Assembly (NCBI GenBank): GCA_010645155.1
Contig: CM021313.1
Span: forward strand, 4,643,542-4,707,541
Source of the DNA: Tigriopus japonicus
Taxonomy: Eukaryota > Arthropoda > Copepoda > Harpacticoida > Harpacticidae
Reading direction: 5' to 3'
Length of the DNA: 64,000 nt
Below, in pieces: positions 11,950 through 21,894 of the stretch (position 1 is the stretch's first letter; each line of letters starts with the position of its first letter). Under the pieces are notes generated by a model that ran no database searches, was not told the origin of the DNA, and saw only the letters and a list, made by a program, of their open reading frames with translations. Both the position numbers and the translations under genes were made by a program.

Positions 11950-12566
11950 CACGGTGTTCCGAATGGATTTTATGTTTGGATTGAAATACCCAAAGACATC
12001 ATGGCATTTTTTGGGCGCAAAATATAATGGGGGGACAACTTTACCTTTATTGTATTATATAAGTTTAGGTCCAGGGAAAAAGTTATATTTAAAAAAACCA
12101 TAAATTCTAACATTTTTTGATAAACTATTTAATCCATATTTAGAGACCGTTTAGTTACTTGTTGAATTCAAATCAAATAAAAATACGTTCATCAGCAGCT
12201 GAGTTATTTGACGTTCAATGGTCCATTTTTGATCCCAAAAAGCCAAAAAATGCTACAGTGATACCAAAAAACAAATTCCCAAAGATTTCTTAGCTCCAAA
12301 TTAAAAAAACAGTTATTTTTGCGATATTGAGAAATTGTGTGAGATCTTTGGGAAGCTGTCCTTTGTATAACTAGCGTTTTTTCGGCTTTTTGGGGACAAA
12401 AATAGACCATTCAAAGTCAAATAACTCAGCTGTTGATGAATAAATTTTTTCAAATTGAATTTTTTATGTAACTTAGTGGTCTCGAAATATGGGTTAAATA
12501 GTTTATAAAAATGATTCAATTAATAGGTTTTTAGATATATACACTTTCCCTGGACCTAAATTTACT
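11950..12566. mobile_element. Palindromic fold-back element, copy A
   Basis: The left arm starts CACGGTGTTCCGAATGG and contains AAATACCCAAAGACATCATG. From about 12060 to 12566 the sequence is a long imperfect palindrome centred near 12310, for example AGCTGAGTTATTTGAC against its complement. The outer part of the right arm is missing. Related copies lie at 20632-20966 and 31918-32270. Confidence 0.75.
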
Positions 12567-13111
12567 AAACTAAGAAGCTATTTGTAAACTCAAACAAAGG
12601 TTTCAAATTTCATCCCTTTAAAATATTGCACAGCTGATGTAGATTTCAATACAAAGCACAAATTACGATTTGAGATTTAAAATCTTTGGTGATGGGTAGG
12701 GCTCGGAAAAACGTATTTTTTTCCTGTTGGGCGTTTCAAGGAGAAGGATCAGCTGACACTAGGCTTTGAGATTGTAGGTAAAAAAGTCACAAACAAATTG
12801 GTTACTGGTAAGTAGGTCACAGTAAAGAGGTCAAGATGAAAAAAGGTCAAAATGACATATCTTGAAAGAAGGGTGTAATTTTGACTCTAGGCGCAAGGAC
12901 ACCTTCTGTGGTCCAATGGATCCAAAGCAGGTTCTGACCATTGTTCTAAAATCTGTTGGGAGTTACATTGTGTCGATTATGCATATGAGACCTTATGAGG
13001 ATTGGGATAATCATGTTCCACTTGGTTAATATTGGGTCCCATGGGAGAAAATTCAACCATGGAACATACCAGGGCCCTTGGGGTCACCCCCTTGGCTACC
13101 TTTGAAGCTGT

Positions 13112-13705
13112 CCAGGTCTGTGACCTTTTTACTGTGACTTTTTACCACGTGACCTTTTTACCATGACCTTTTTACCTCATGACCGTTTTACCGTGACCTT
13201 TTTTACCTCGTGATATTTTAACCTTGTGACCTTTTTAACTCGTGACTTTTTTTCCTCATGACCTTTTTACCTCTTGACTAGTGATGTGTTTCGAACCAGG
13301 AATGCTGCCAGTTTTGACTCCAAAGTTTATCCCTTTTAAAAAGGCAGGTTGTATTGAACTTTTTGAAAAGACCTAAACAGGGACCAATTTGGCAACACTC
13401 GAACTAGTTTGATTTCGAGTTGCATCCATAGTTCTAAAAATGGATTTCGAGTTGGCAGTGCTACCATATTTTATGGTAGATAAGGTCTATTGACTGTTGA
13501 AAAGTTTAGTTGTGGTCAGATTTTTGACCCTTAAAACCAAAATGGGAATACTCTGCCAAAAATCGAACTCGAAATACATCAGCACTCGTGACCTTTTTTC
13601 TGTGACCTATTTACCGTGACCTTTTTACCGTGTGACCTATTTACCGTGACCTTTTTACCGTGTGACCTATTTACCGTGACATTTTTACCGTGTGACCTAT
13701 TTACC
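13112..13705 (+). repeat. GTGACC-TTTTTACC simple tandem repeats
   Basis: Degenerate repeats of a 14-17 base unit, TGACCTTTTTACC with short spacers, run from 13112 to 13280. A cleaner 30-base array (CCGTGACCTTTTTACC plus GTGTGACCTATTTA) occupies about 13611-13705. The adjoining non-repetitive sequence, CCATGGAACATACCAGGG to CAGGTCTGTGACC, is also found on the other strand near 44030-44110. The array is therefore part of a dispersed element. Confidence 0.75.
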
Positions 13706-14901
13706 GCGCGCTCCCGCTGTGAAAGGTCTGGAATTTCTGCTCCACAGCAAAAAAAAAGGATTTTTTGGGGGGCCCTAGTGAAAAACGAAAATTTCAGCCA
13801 ATTTTTGGTAGAACAAAAACATGAAAGGAAAAGTAATGTATTGGATAAATACGTGACGTGCTTCTGCACAGTAGCTTTGGAAATGAATTATGTGATATTT
13901 TGTTTAAAAATATTTTGTTTGGATTCTGAATTTGGTTTAGGTAGCTTTAGATTCCCTAAGCTAATGTTTCATCCTTGATGTCGAGCAAAATTTCGTCATT
14001 CAGCTCGTCGCCACTTGTTTTGGTCAATGCTTCCGTTTCTTTTGATCTTTAGTATAAACCTTTCATTTTTTTATCCACTGAAACACCCATTGTTTCAATG
14101 ATAAAAAGAATTTGGCATCTATTTCTCCTACATAGGTGTAAACATTGTACAGGGTACACCACTTAAAAACCGTTAAATAGACTAGAAATGCATTCAGTGG
14201 TCATTTCCACAACTACTGCAATAAAGTAATGTAAGTCTAAGTTCTTGATAAAATTACGAGAAACCATGCCAAAGAGGAAATTTGGAAAAAATGGGTTTAA
14301 TTTTGCTCAGGAATGTGCTACCATTAAACCATTCAAAACTTACCGCCATTTGAGACCTGAATTCTAAATGACCTATAAAAGCTGGAAAATGCCAGAATAT
14401 GCCAGATCTGGAAAATATGCCAGTATAAAAAGTTCATTCCAAAGGGGCCTCAAATATGTCAGTTCATAGCAAGCAAGCATCAAACATCAGACTTTGATAA
14501 AACTTAATGTTAAGTCGTAATTTATACATCAAACATATTGGAATTGTAAAAGGTAAGAATGTCAGTATTCAGCTTCATTTTATATTTGAGTAAACAAACT
14601 TGACTTGAAAATAACAAGAATTTTTTTACTTCAAATGAATTTTGCCAGACTGTGTTGTAATTGGATTTGAAAAACAGAATTTAGGCCTTAGTATTTAAAT
14701 TTTGAAAATATTTTCCATTTAAGATATTTTAACATTTGAAAAACCTACAATTCTAAAAGGTAGTTTTCAAATAATGACCGAGCATATTAGAACTAAATCG
14801 CATTTAAGGTTTGACTATCGGGGTATATTATAGACAAAATAAGAGGGCTCGTTGGCCACCCTGGCTTCGAGGGAAATTCAAAAACGAATCGAGGAGATCG
14901 A

Positions 14902-15867
14902 CAGACCTGTTCAAGATACTTTGAAAAAGTATCTAGATAAGATAGTATTTTCCGCAAAGTATCTAGATAAAGATAGTTTAAGATACTTTCCTGAAAAAGT
15001 ATCTAGATAAAGATACTTTAAGATACTTTCCCGAAAAAAGTATCTAGATAAAGATACTTGAAGATATTTTCCCGAAAAAAGCATCTAGATAAAGATACTT
15101 TAAGATACTTTCCCGAAAATTTATCTAGATAAGATACTTCAAGATACTTTTCACACAACATATCTATATAAGATAGTTCTAGATACTTTTCTTCATTATG
15201 CATAATGTCAAATTATTTGTGCATTATGCACATTGAAAGTGGATGCATTATACATGTTAAGACTTGAGAGTGGATGCATTATGCACATTGAGAGTGGATG
15301 CATTATGCACATTGAGAGTGGATGCATTATGCACATTGAGAGTGGATGCATTATGCACATTGAGAGTGGATGCATTATGCACCCTTCCTCAAAGTGGATA
15401 GTGAATGCATCCTCAGATTCCTCACTCAATGTGCACAATGTGTCCACTCTCAAGTCTCAACATGCATAATGTATCCACTCTCAATGTACATAATGCACAA
15501 GTAATTTGACATTATGAAGAAAAGTATCTAGAAGTATCTAGACAATGCATAATGGATGCTTTAACACAAAAGATTGAGAGAACAAATTATCTAGATAAAG
15601 ATAGTTCAAGATAGTTTTCCAAAAAAAGTATCTAGATAAAGATATTTCAAGATAGTTTTCCGAAAAAAGTATCTAGATAAAGATACTTTTAGATACTTTC
15701 CCGAAAAAAGTATCTAGATAAAGATACTTTAAGATACTTTCCCGAAAAAAGTATCTAGATAAAGATACTTTAAGATACTTTCCCGAAAAAAGTATCTAGA
15801 TAAAGATAAAAGATAAACTATCTTTTATCTTTATCTTTTATCTAGATAAGATAATTGAACAGGTCTG
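14902..15867. mobile_element. hAT-like non-autonomous fold-back element made of tandem repeats
   Basis: Perfect 13-bp terminal inverted repeats, CAGACCTGTTCAA at 14902-14914 and its complement at 15855-15867, are flanked by a perfect 8-bp duplication, GAGATCGA, at 14894-14901 and 15868-15875. A CAG start plus an 8-bp duplication is the hAT signature. Inside, both flanks are arrays of a unit of about 41 bases built on GTATCTAGATAAAGATAC and TTAAGATACTTTCCCG. The centre is about five copies of a 24-base unit containing GGATGCATTATGCAC, and the sequences on either side of the centre are inverted repeats of each other. No transposase is encoded. Confidence 0.88.
15264..15382. repeat. 24-bp tandem repeat core
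   Basis: About five nearly identical head-to-tail 24-base units with the self-complementary stretch TGCATTATGCA form the core of the fold-back element at 14902-15867. Inverted partners at 15185-15260 and 15425-15530 flank the core. Confidence 0.85.
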
Positions 15868-17358
15868 GAGATCGATTACATAAACTTGTATTTTCCTTCT
15901 TCGATACAATGAGCTTTTGCAGGGATGGTAAGGCCATAGTTAGATATCAAAAGTACCAAATTTTGTACCTTTAAGTATTAACTGTATTGATTTATATGAG
16001 TTTCCTGAAAAAATAATTTCTGCCATTTTCTGCCACTTTTTTCGCATTAATAAAAGCCATTTTCTGCCACCAATTTCTGCCAGGGGGCAGAAAGTGGCTT
16101 TTATTCATATGCCATCACTGATAACAAGTCGTCTAGATGAGACTTAAAAACTTATGACATATGGGTCGTCTAATGGACAGATTCGTCGCAAAGAGGGAGG
16201 AAGTAAGTTCTACATCAGAAGAGTGAAACAAAATTTTCATGTTCTTGGTAAAAGCACAATCAAATCAAGAAACAATATTTTGGTCAAAGCTCTTCCCCTT
16301 TAGTTATTGTCATCAAAAATATTTAATCCTCGGTTTTCAGTCAGAATAAGTCAAAATCATAAAGAGAGAATCAACATTTGCCTGAGTTTTCGCCAAATAT
16401 GGGCGATTTTGCCAATTTTTTTCGCAAAATTTCCCCGATTTCGCCTTATTTTTTGCCAACTTTGCTCATTTCGGCAACTTTATCGCCAGAAATACTAAAA
16501 TCGCCAGATTTATCATCAGATCAGCTGATTTCGCCAGATTAATTTTTTTATCGCCAGACACGTTTCAAAATGGCGATAGAAATCGCCAGTTGGCAACCCT
16601 GATGTACAGCCATCACTTCATTCGTGTGATGTTCCTAGTGAAACATCGTTGGATCTGCTTGATGTTTTGCAATAAGCATAAAATCCTAATTGGCAATTAT
16701 TCACGAGGCATGAAAAATCAAGGTACAAAACCGAGACAAATGGTTTTCATGGATCCTTGATTAGAATGAGTTGCTTCATGCTTATTTTTTTATTCGCTCA
16801 TGAATTGCACCCACACCCATTAGGAAAGGTGTTATAGATATTTCAAATCCAATGTTCTTCAGCTCCAGCTCATGCTCTCCTTCGTTTGTTCACTTCACAA
16901 TAATAGTATCATTCCGTTTCTGAAATTCTTAGAATCAACCTTAATCAATAACTTAATGTCTACATCCGCTGATGTTAGTATGTTGAGATATCACAGAAAA
17001 ATGTACATAAGATTAACAATTCATTCAGTAGAAGTTAGGCTTGGAATATTTTGCAATGTTGTCATGTTATGATCAGTCAAAATCTGCATCTAACAAAAAG
17101 TTGTACAGGTTAAGTCAGCAATCATATCATGTTGAAAATTACTGCTCCTTTAAGGTTGAACATCCCAATATAATACCTTTGGGTCCAGAACAAGTCATAG
17201 TGTGAAAAATATGCAATGACCAGAAGTCTCACGCGAGAATAACTGTAAATTGAACATTGTTCACATTGTCCAGAACTATTGCACGTCACCAATAGTATAT
17301 TACAGAGTAACCTATATATGATAAACGTTCATGATATTGTTAAAATGCCTCTGAATCC
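15868..17358. other. Intergenic, repeat-derived sequence
   Basis: No gene seen. At 16020-16110 there is a stretch with repeated TTTCTGCCA and its complement. At 16380-16600 repeated CGCCAGATTT-like motifs end in GTTGGCAACCCTG, which resembles a hAT terminus without a visible partner. Confidence 0.5.
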
Positions 17359-17364
17359 TTTATT
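17359..17364 (-). terminator. Polyadenylation signal of the small heat-shock gene
   Basis: AATAAA on the minus strand, 37 bases after the stop of the sHSP frame, in the expected position. Confidence 0.6.
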
Positions 17365-17401
17365 TGACCACTCATAGAACAATACTACATATTACCGAAT
17401 A

Positions 17402-18265
17402 TTATTCGCTCTCGATTTGAAGTTTACGATTGCCCTTGACGGTCTTGACCGGATCTTTGGGGGCTGTCACCGTCAATTGACCCTCCTTGGAAAACTTGGA
17501 TGCCACCTCATCCACCTTGCAGTTCTTGGGCAAGGCAAACGATTTGTGAATTTCACGAGTTCGGGTGGTCCCATCTTCATTCTTCTCCTCAACCTTGCCA
17601 CCGATGCTAAGCACACCCTCGGGACTGACTTCCACGTGAAGATTCTCGGGTTTGAATCCACTCAAGGACATCTTGACCTCGAACTGATCCTCGGTGTCGT
17701 GGATCTCTTGGCCTTTGAAGAGATCCCCACCCAAGAGCTTGGGAATGATCTCGAAAGTGGATTCCAACGGGTTGACTTCCTTCTTGGGAGGCTCAACTTT
17801 GGGCACAGTCACTTTGAGGACCCCGTTCTCGTATTCGGATTTCAGCTCTGACAATTTGCATCGCTCGGGAAGAGCGTAAGCTTTGGTGAATTGCTTGGTG
17901 GTGATCACGCCATCTTCGGCTTTGTCGTGAGTGTTGGCCATAACTCGAAGGTAACCTTGCTCCGAATCCAAGCCCAGTTTGAAGTGATCCTTTTGGAATC
18001 CATTGGCCTTGACCTCCAAAACGTAATTGTCGCCTTCCTCTTTCCATTCCAGAGGTTCACGCTTCTGAAGATGATGACCAGATTGAGAATGCGGGAAGTA
18101 GTATCTCAAATGAGGATGCACAGCTCGAGATGAAGTTCGAGGACTCCATGGACTATTATAGGATAAAATGTCGTCGTCGAAGAGCATTGGTAGAAAGAGC
18201 TCCATTGGTGAGAGGTTAGATTCAGTTGTAGGTTTCACTTCACTTCCTATGAAATTCTGATCCAT
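17402..18265 (-). CDS. Small heat-shock protein with two alpha-crystallin domains
   Basis: An intronless frame of 287 residues. Two alpha-crystallin domains are visible, at about 74-156 and 190-270. The first ends in the canonical strand ENGVLKVTVPK, and the second in EGQLTVTAPK. Each has an ALP motif in the middle (KAYALPERCK, KSFALPKNCK). A C-terminal KLQIE may serve as the I-X-I-like anchoring motif. Most animal sHSPs have one such domain and about 150-220 residues, so this is a tandem form, as known from some flatworm proteins. Expected role: an ATP-independent holdase in cytosol or nucleus that keeps unfolding proteins soluble. Heat-shock elements lie just upstream. A TATA box ends only 18 bases before this ATG, so Met21 (MELFLPMLFDDD) may be the true start. 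Confidence 0.92.
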   Translation of the reverse strand: MDQNFIGSEVKPTTESNLSPMELFLPMLFDDDILSYNSPWSPRTSSRAVHPHLRYYFPHSQSGHHLQKREPLEWKEEGDNYVLEVKANGFQKDHFKLGLDSEQGYLRVMANTHDKAEDGVITTKQFTKAYALPERCKLSELKSEYENGVLKVTVPKVEPPKKEVNPLESTFEIIPKLLGGDLFKGQEIHDTEDQFEVKMSLSGFKPENLHVEVSPEGVLSIGGKVEEKNEDGTTRTREIHKSFALPKNCKVDEVASKFSKEGQLTVTAPKDPVKTVKGNRKLQIESE

Positions 18266-18283
18266 GGAGCAGAGTTTTATTCA

Positions 18284-18290
18284 TTTTATA
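18284..18290 (-). promoter_or_regulatory. TATA box of the sHSP gene
   Basis: TATAAAA on the minus strand, directly downstream of a heat-shock element. The usual 25-30 base spacing would put transcription start at about 18258-18262, just inside the annotated first codons. Confidence 0.5.
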
Positions 18291-18296
18291 GCAAGC

Positions 18297-18309
18297 AAGA
18301 AATTTCTAG
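18297..18309 (-). promoter_or_regulatory. Proximal heat-shock element
   Basis: Minus strand TCTAGAAATTTCT holds an inverted pair of nGAAn pentamers (AGAAATTTCT) with a partial third unit. It lies 7 bases upstream of the TATA box, the normal site for HSF binding. Confidence 0.6.
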
Positions 18310-18407
18310 ACTCACCGGGCATATTCTATGGAAAGTCTGGAAAAAGGAGCGAGATAGGCATTTGAGCAAGCAAAGGGCCGATCAGCGTTAGCGTGCTCGA
18401 AGGTATG

Positions 18408-18423
18408 AGAATATTCTAGCTTC
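18408..18423 (-). promoter_or_regulatory. Distal heat-shock element
   Basis: AGAATATTCTAGCTTC contains GAA-TA-TTC and a partial third pentamer, about 120 bases upstream of the TATA box. It is consistent with a second HSF site. Confidence 0.5.
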
Positions 18424-18506
18424 CCTCTCTCGATTAAGAGGTTTAGAGACTTTTCAAGTTACGAGCGCCGTTCGAGGCGAAATATCTACTAGACCGAAAT
18501 GAGAGT

Positions 18507-18584
18507 GGGGGAAGACCTGGGATCGAACCCATGACCCGAGCACAAATTGGTCGCGCGTCAATCAACTGCGCTACAACAATCTCC
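18507..18584 (-). other. tRNA-like sequence with A and B boxes
   Basis: The minus strand reads like a tRNA gene: A box TAGCGCAGTTG (18563-18573), B box GGTTCGATCCC (18519-18529), 33-base spacing between them. The acceptor stem, T stem and anticodon loop pair poorly, and position 33 is not T. It is therefore probably a tRNA pseudogene or the head of a SINE rather than a working tRNA. It lies about 240 bases upstream of the sHSP start. Confidence 0.55.
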
Positions 18585-19600
18585 TCTTAAATTAAAAAAG
18601 CATAGCAAAGTGGATTATTTTTGGACCTCTTATCAAAGTAAATAATTTAGTTCACAATTGCATTTGCCATATTGCTATTCCAAAGGTAAAATAAAGAGAA
18701 TGGATTAATTTCCAATGTTTCGTCATTGTAAATATTTCTTGCAATTCATTAAATTTGCCATTTCTCTAGTCAAAAGGTACTGTAAGATCCATATTCGCTA
18801 TTGATATTTCCATAACAGAGCATGAGTTAGTTTTTCGTGAAAATGAATTTTCAGCTAAAATTGAAAATAAGTTTTAAAAAGATGTCGTTAAAAGGAAAAG
18901 CTTGCGTTCGTTTCGAACCCCTTGTCAAAGCAAGTACCTTTGCGATTATTTGCCATTTTTAGTCAAAAGCTTTAAATTTAAAGGCAATTCATTTTTTAAA
19001 TTACTATACAAATTCAAAATAGTGTCAATTTCAGATGCAACCTGACATCTAACTTTTGAGACACAATAATGGATTACGATTCAAGTGTCGAAAATTGTTT
19101 TGATATGTTACTGTATTATCAAGTTGGTGTTTCTTTTTAAGCATTTTGTTAACAAATTTGGAAATTTTCTGCAACTAAGTTTTCATACCTGTTCCAGGAA
19201 TAAAAAAATGTGCAGGTTTAAACTAAAAAATAGGTAGCTTTATGAATGTTTCCACGAAAAATGATTTGGCTGGTTTTGCATCAAACTTTGCAACTGATTG
19301 TTTAGTTTGCCAACTGCTTTTATTTATATTTTTATTACTTCAAATTAGTCCAATATTTTAGTATTATTGGCTATGTGTTAGTTGATCCAGACTTGCAAGG
19401 TATGGTCAAATAGAGGGGTTATGCATGTTATAAAAATTATATGGGCTAGTTGGAGAGGAAGGTTTTAGATGCTGAGTCGTTGAAATAAGAAGCCGCTTTT
19501 TGCTCTGACTTTGGCGTTAATTTGTTTGAGCTGATTTCAAGAGACTTTTGAAACTGCGATAATGTTGTCACTCATATTTTGTTTTTTCGTTTGTTTTGGT
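18585..19600. other. Intergenic AT-rich DNA, no gene seen
   Basis: No conserved frame, repeat array or RNA gene is evident. Confidence 0.5.
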
Positions 19601-19601
19601 T

Positions 19602-19786
19602 GCGGATTTTTTATTACCGGTACAAGGAATGGAATTCCATGCAAATTACTACAAATAACATTTATATGATATTTGTTCCATCAACGACTTAATGTTGGCA
19701 GATCTGAACAACCCTTGAATAGAGGGTTAATCAGGAATATTAACATATTAAAAGATCTGCCTAATCCTGCTTTCAAAGTTGTTAGC
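19602..19786 (-). mobile_element. 5'-truncated LINE 3' end
   Basis: On the minus strand this is the same sequence as 32324-32535: a stretch encoding the end of the reverse transcriptase, then the tail ending in AAAATCCGCA. It is diverged and carries stops. Confidence 0.7.
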
Positions 19787-19978
19787 CACAAATCCCCCAT
19801 GGAGACTGCGGGGTCAAAAATTAAGCAAAAACCTTGACAACCTCTGAATTGAACTCTAGCCCAAAAAATCTAGCCGCTTTGTCCTTTTGCTTGGAAAAAT
19901 TCACACCCCCAATTACTCAGGTTTTCCAATCCAGTACGCAAAAAGAATTACACATGGCCGCCTCACTTAAATGTTAGT

Positions 19979-19984
19979 TTTATT
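19979..19984 (-). terminator. Polyadenylation signal of NDUFB7
   Basis: AATAAA on the minus strand, 43 bases after the NDUFB7 stop codon. Confidence 0.6.
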
Positions 19985-20027
19985 ACATGTCTATGAACAC
20001 TAACAAAGCCATTGAGTGTTGTTCTCC

Positions 20028-21894
20028 TTACGCAGCCATGGCTTCGGCATTGGCCTTTCGATTCATGCGGAGCTCTCGTTGTTTTAAACGAAATTCCCGC
20101 TCATATTCCATGACTTGGCGAGTTTTCCTAGAAAAAAACATAGAGCATCAATTATTTACGAAGAAGTGAAAAATTTATAGCCCTTACTGCTCATATTGAC
20201 AGAGATCCCAGTTGTGATGTTCATGTGAGCACATCACACTCGGTTTTAAATGGATACATTTCTTGTATTCGATCAAAAGATGAGCGCAAAAATCTCGGTT
20301 CTGCCTTGGAATCTTAGCAGCATCCATTTCCTCGACAGTAGCCACCATTTCTGAAAAAGAAAACCGTTTTATTGCTTGTCTTCCATATATGAAAGCAAAT
20401 GATGAAATTGATATTTTCGCAATATTATCATGGAAAAGACCAAATTGAAAATTGGTTATGGCAAAGTATTTGATTTAAATAGAAGATTTCTGAAATCATA
20501 AAAAAATGGGTCAGACTAGAGCTCTAGGTCAGACGTTAGGTTCACTCTTTGAAAAGTCTCAAAGGTAAAACCAAGAACGGCTAGGAACGAGAATTATGAT
20601 TTCAGAGTAAATCGATTGCGTTTTTCTGCAACACGGTGTTCAGAATGGCTTTTCAGGTTTGGATCGAAATACCCAAAGACATCATGACATTTTTTGGACC
20701 CAAAATTTAATGGGGAACAACTTTACTTTTATTGTATTACATAAATTTAGGTCCAGGGAAAAGTTATATACCTAAAAACCTATTGATTATAACATTTTTT
20801 GATAAACTTTTTAATCCAAAGTAAAAAGTTTATCAAAAAGTGTTGCATCTAATAGGTTATGAGTAAAAAGTGAAGTTGTTCCCCATTAAACTGTGGGTCC
20901 AAAAAATACCATGATGTCTTTGGGTATTTCGATCCAAACCTAAAATTCCCCATTCGGAATATCCTGGCAAGTGAAACTTAACTTGGATGTGTCGATTTTT
21001 TTTAAAGATTTTGTACTTCAACTTTCAGCTCAATCTGATGTAAGAGTGAAAAGTTACGGCTTTTCAAATGTTTGTTTCACACAGAGAATAAAATTAATGA
21101 GGTTACCCTTTTGTCGTAAAATATTATTAGGGGTTCATTCTGCGCAGAGGTGTGCATTGTGCTTTGGGAGGGCAAAAATTTTGACTCCTAGGTTCGATTG
21201 AGTTGAAAATTGAAACATCAATTCTCTAAATCAAAGACTTTAACTGTTACTAAGGTATTAAAAGATGAATATGGCCATGCTTTTAAAAAAGGATTCAGTT
21301 TTAAGGAACTGTCGACTGATTTGGTTTAAGAGCACAACGAATTCCAACCGATTCTTAAACAAGGAAATTCTTCAAAGCATTTTCGTGAAAATCCTCTGGG
21401 ATCATTACTTTTGAACACAGCTGTCAGGCAAATATGGAGTTATATTTCTTTAACAACGAAAACTTCAAAGACACAATCTCTCAATCAATATTGACGTAAA
21501 AATCACCTTGAAACTACTTGACCGTCAAAATTCATATTAGTTCTCTTTTTAGCGAAGTTTTAGACAAACATGATCATACTTTCATCGATTATGCTCAAGT
21601 AAATTAACTTCTATTTTTCACTTAAGGTTTCAAAAAATGCCTCTACGTCTAAATGAGACCGCTCAATCATGCTCTACGTCGTAATATATAATGATTAACA
21701 AGTCAAACGTCACTTTCATTTAGAGGTATAATAGAAATTAGAAGAAAAATAACGATTGCATCTGTCTTACTCAGTTCTTTTCGTTTGCCATCAAATCCAT
21801 AATTAGGATCATAGGTGGGCACAAATTGATGGACAGGTGCGCCTTGAGGATTGGAGTTGTATTCGCGGACATAATCGGGGATAATGTTACCCAT
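20028..21894 (-). CDS. NDUFB7: NADH dehydrogenase (complex I) subunit NDUFB7/B18
   Basis: Three exons on the minus strand join in phase: 21894-21771, 20350-20188 and 20127-20028, giving 128 residues (human 137). A perfect twin CX9C motif is present (Cys63/Cys73 and Cys82/Cys92) with the family pattern DFCAHLLIEYKKC and HNWDLC. The C-terminus is the usual charged helix (YEREFRLKQRELRMNRK). Met-Gly at the N-terminus (MGNIIPDY) fits N-myristoylation, as reported for the mammalian subunit. Role: accessory subunit of mitochondrial complex I on the intermembrane-space side, whose disulfides are normally made by the Mia40 pathway. An in-frame GTG lies two codons before the ATG, but the conserved Gly2 favours the ATG at 21892-21894. 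Confidence 0.95.
20632..20966. mobile_element. Palindromic fold-back element, copy B
   Basis: An almost complete short palindrome. The left arm starts CACGGTGTTCAGAATGG, and the right arm ends with the complement of a related terminus (CCATTCGGAATATCCTG). Both arms contain AAATACCCAAAGACATCATG or its complement. It lacks the long interior of copy A and lies in NDUFB7 intron 2. Confidence 0.75.

Noticed and set aside
15264..15382. Regular short repeats that could suggest a CRISPR array
   Set aside because: Repeats are head-to-tail with no unique spacers, in a eukaryotic genome, within a hAT-like element.
15208..15469. Open frames with repeated IMHPLSM or SGCIMHIE on opposite strands
   Set aside because: They are translations of the 24-base tandem repeat inside a transposon, whose length is a multiple of three. 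No start context or splice sites.
16380..16601. Repeated CGCCA motifs ending in GTTGGCAACCCTG as a complete hAT element
   Set aside because: The right end looks right, but I could not find a matching left end or a target duplication.
18507..18584. Functional tRNA gene
   Set aside because: Acceptor and T stems pair poorly and the base before the anticodon is not T, so I list it only as tRNA-like.
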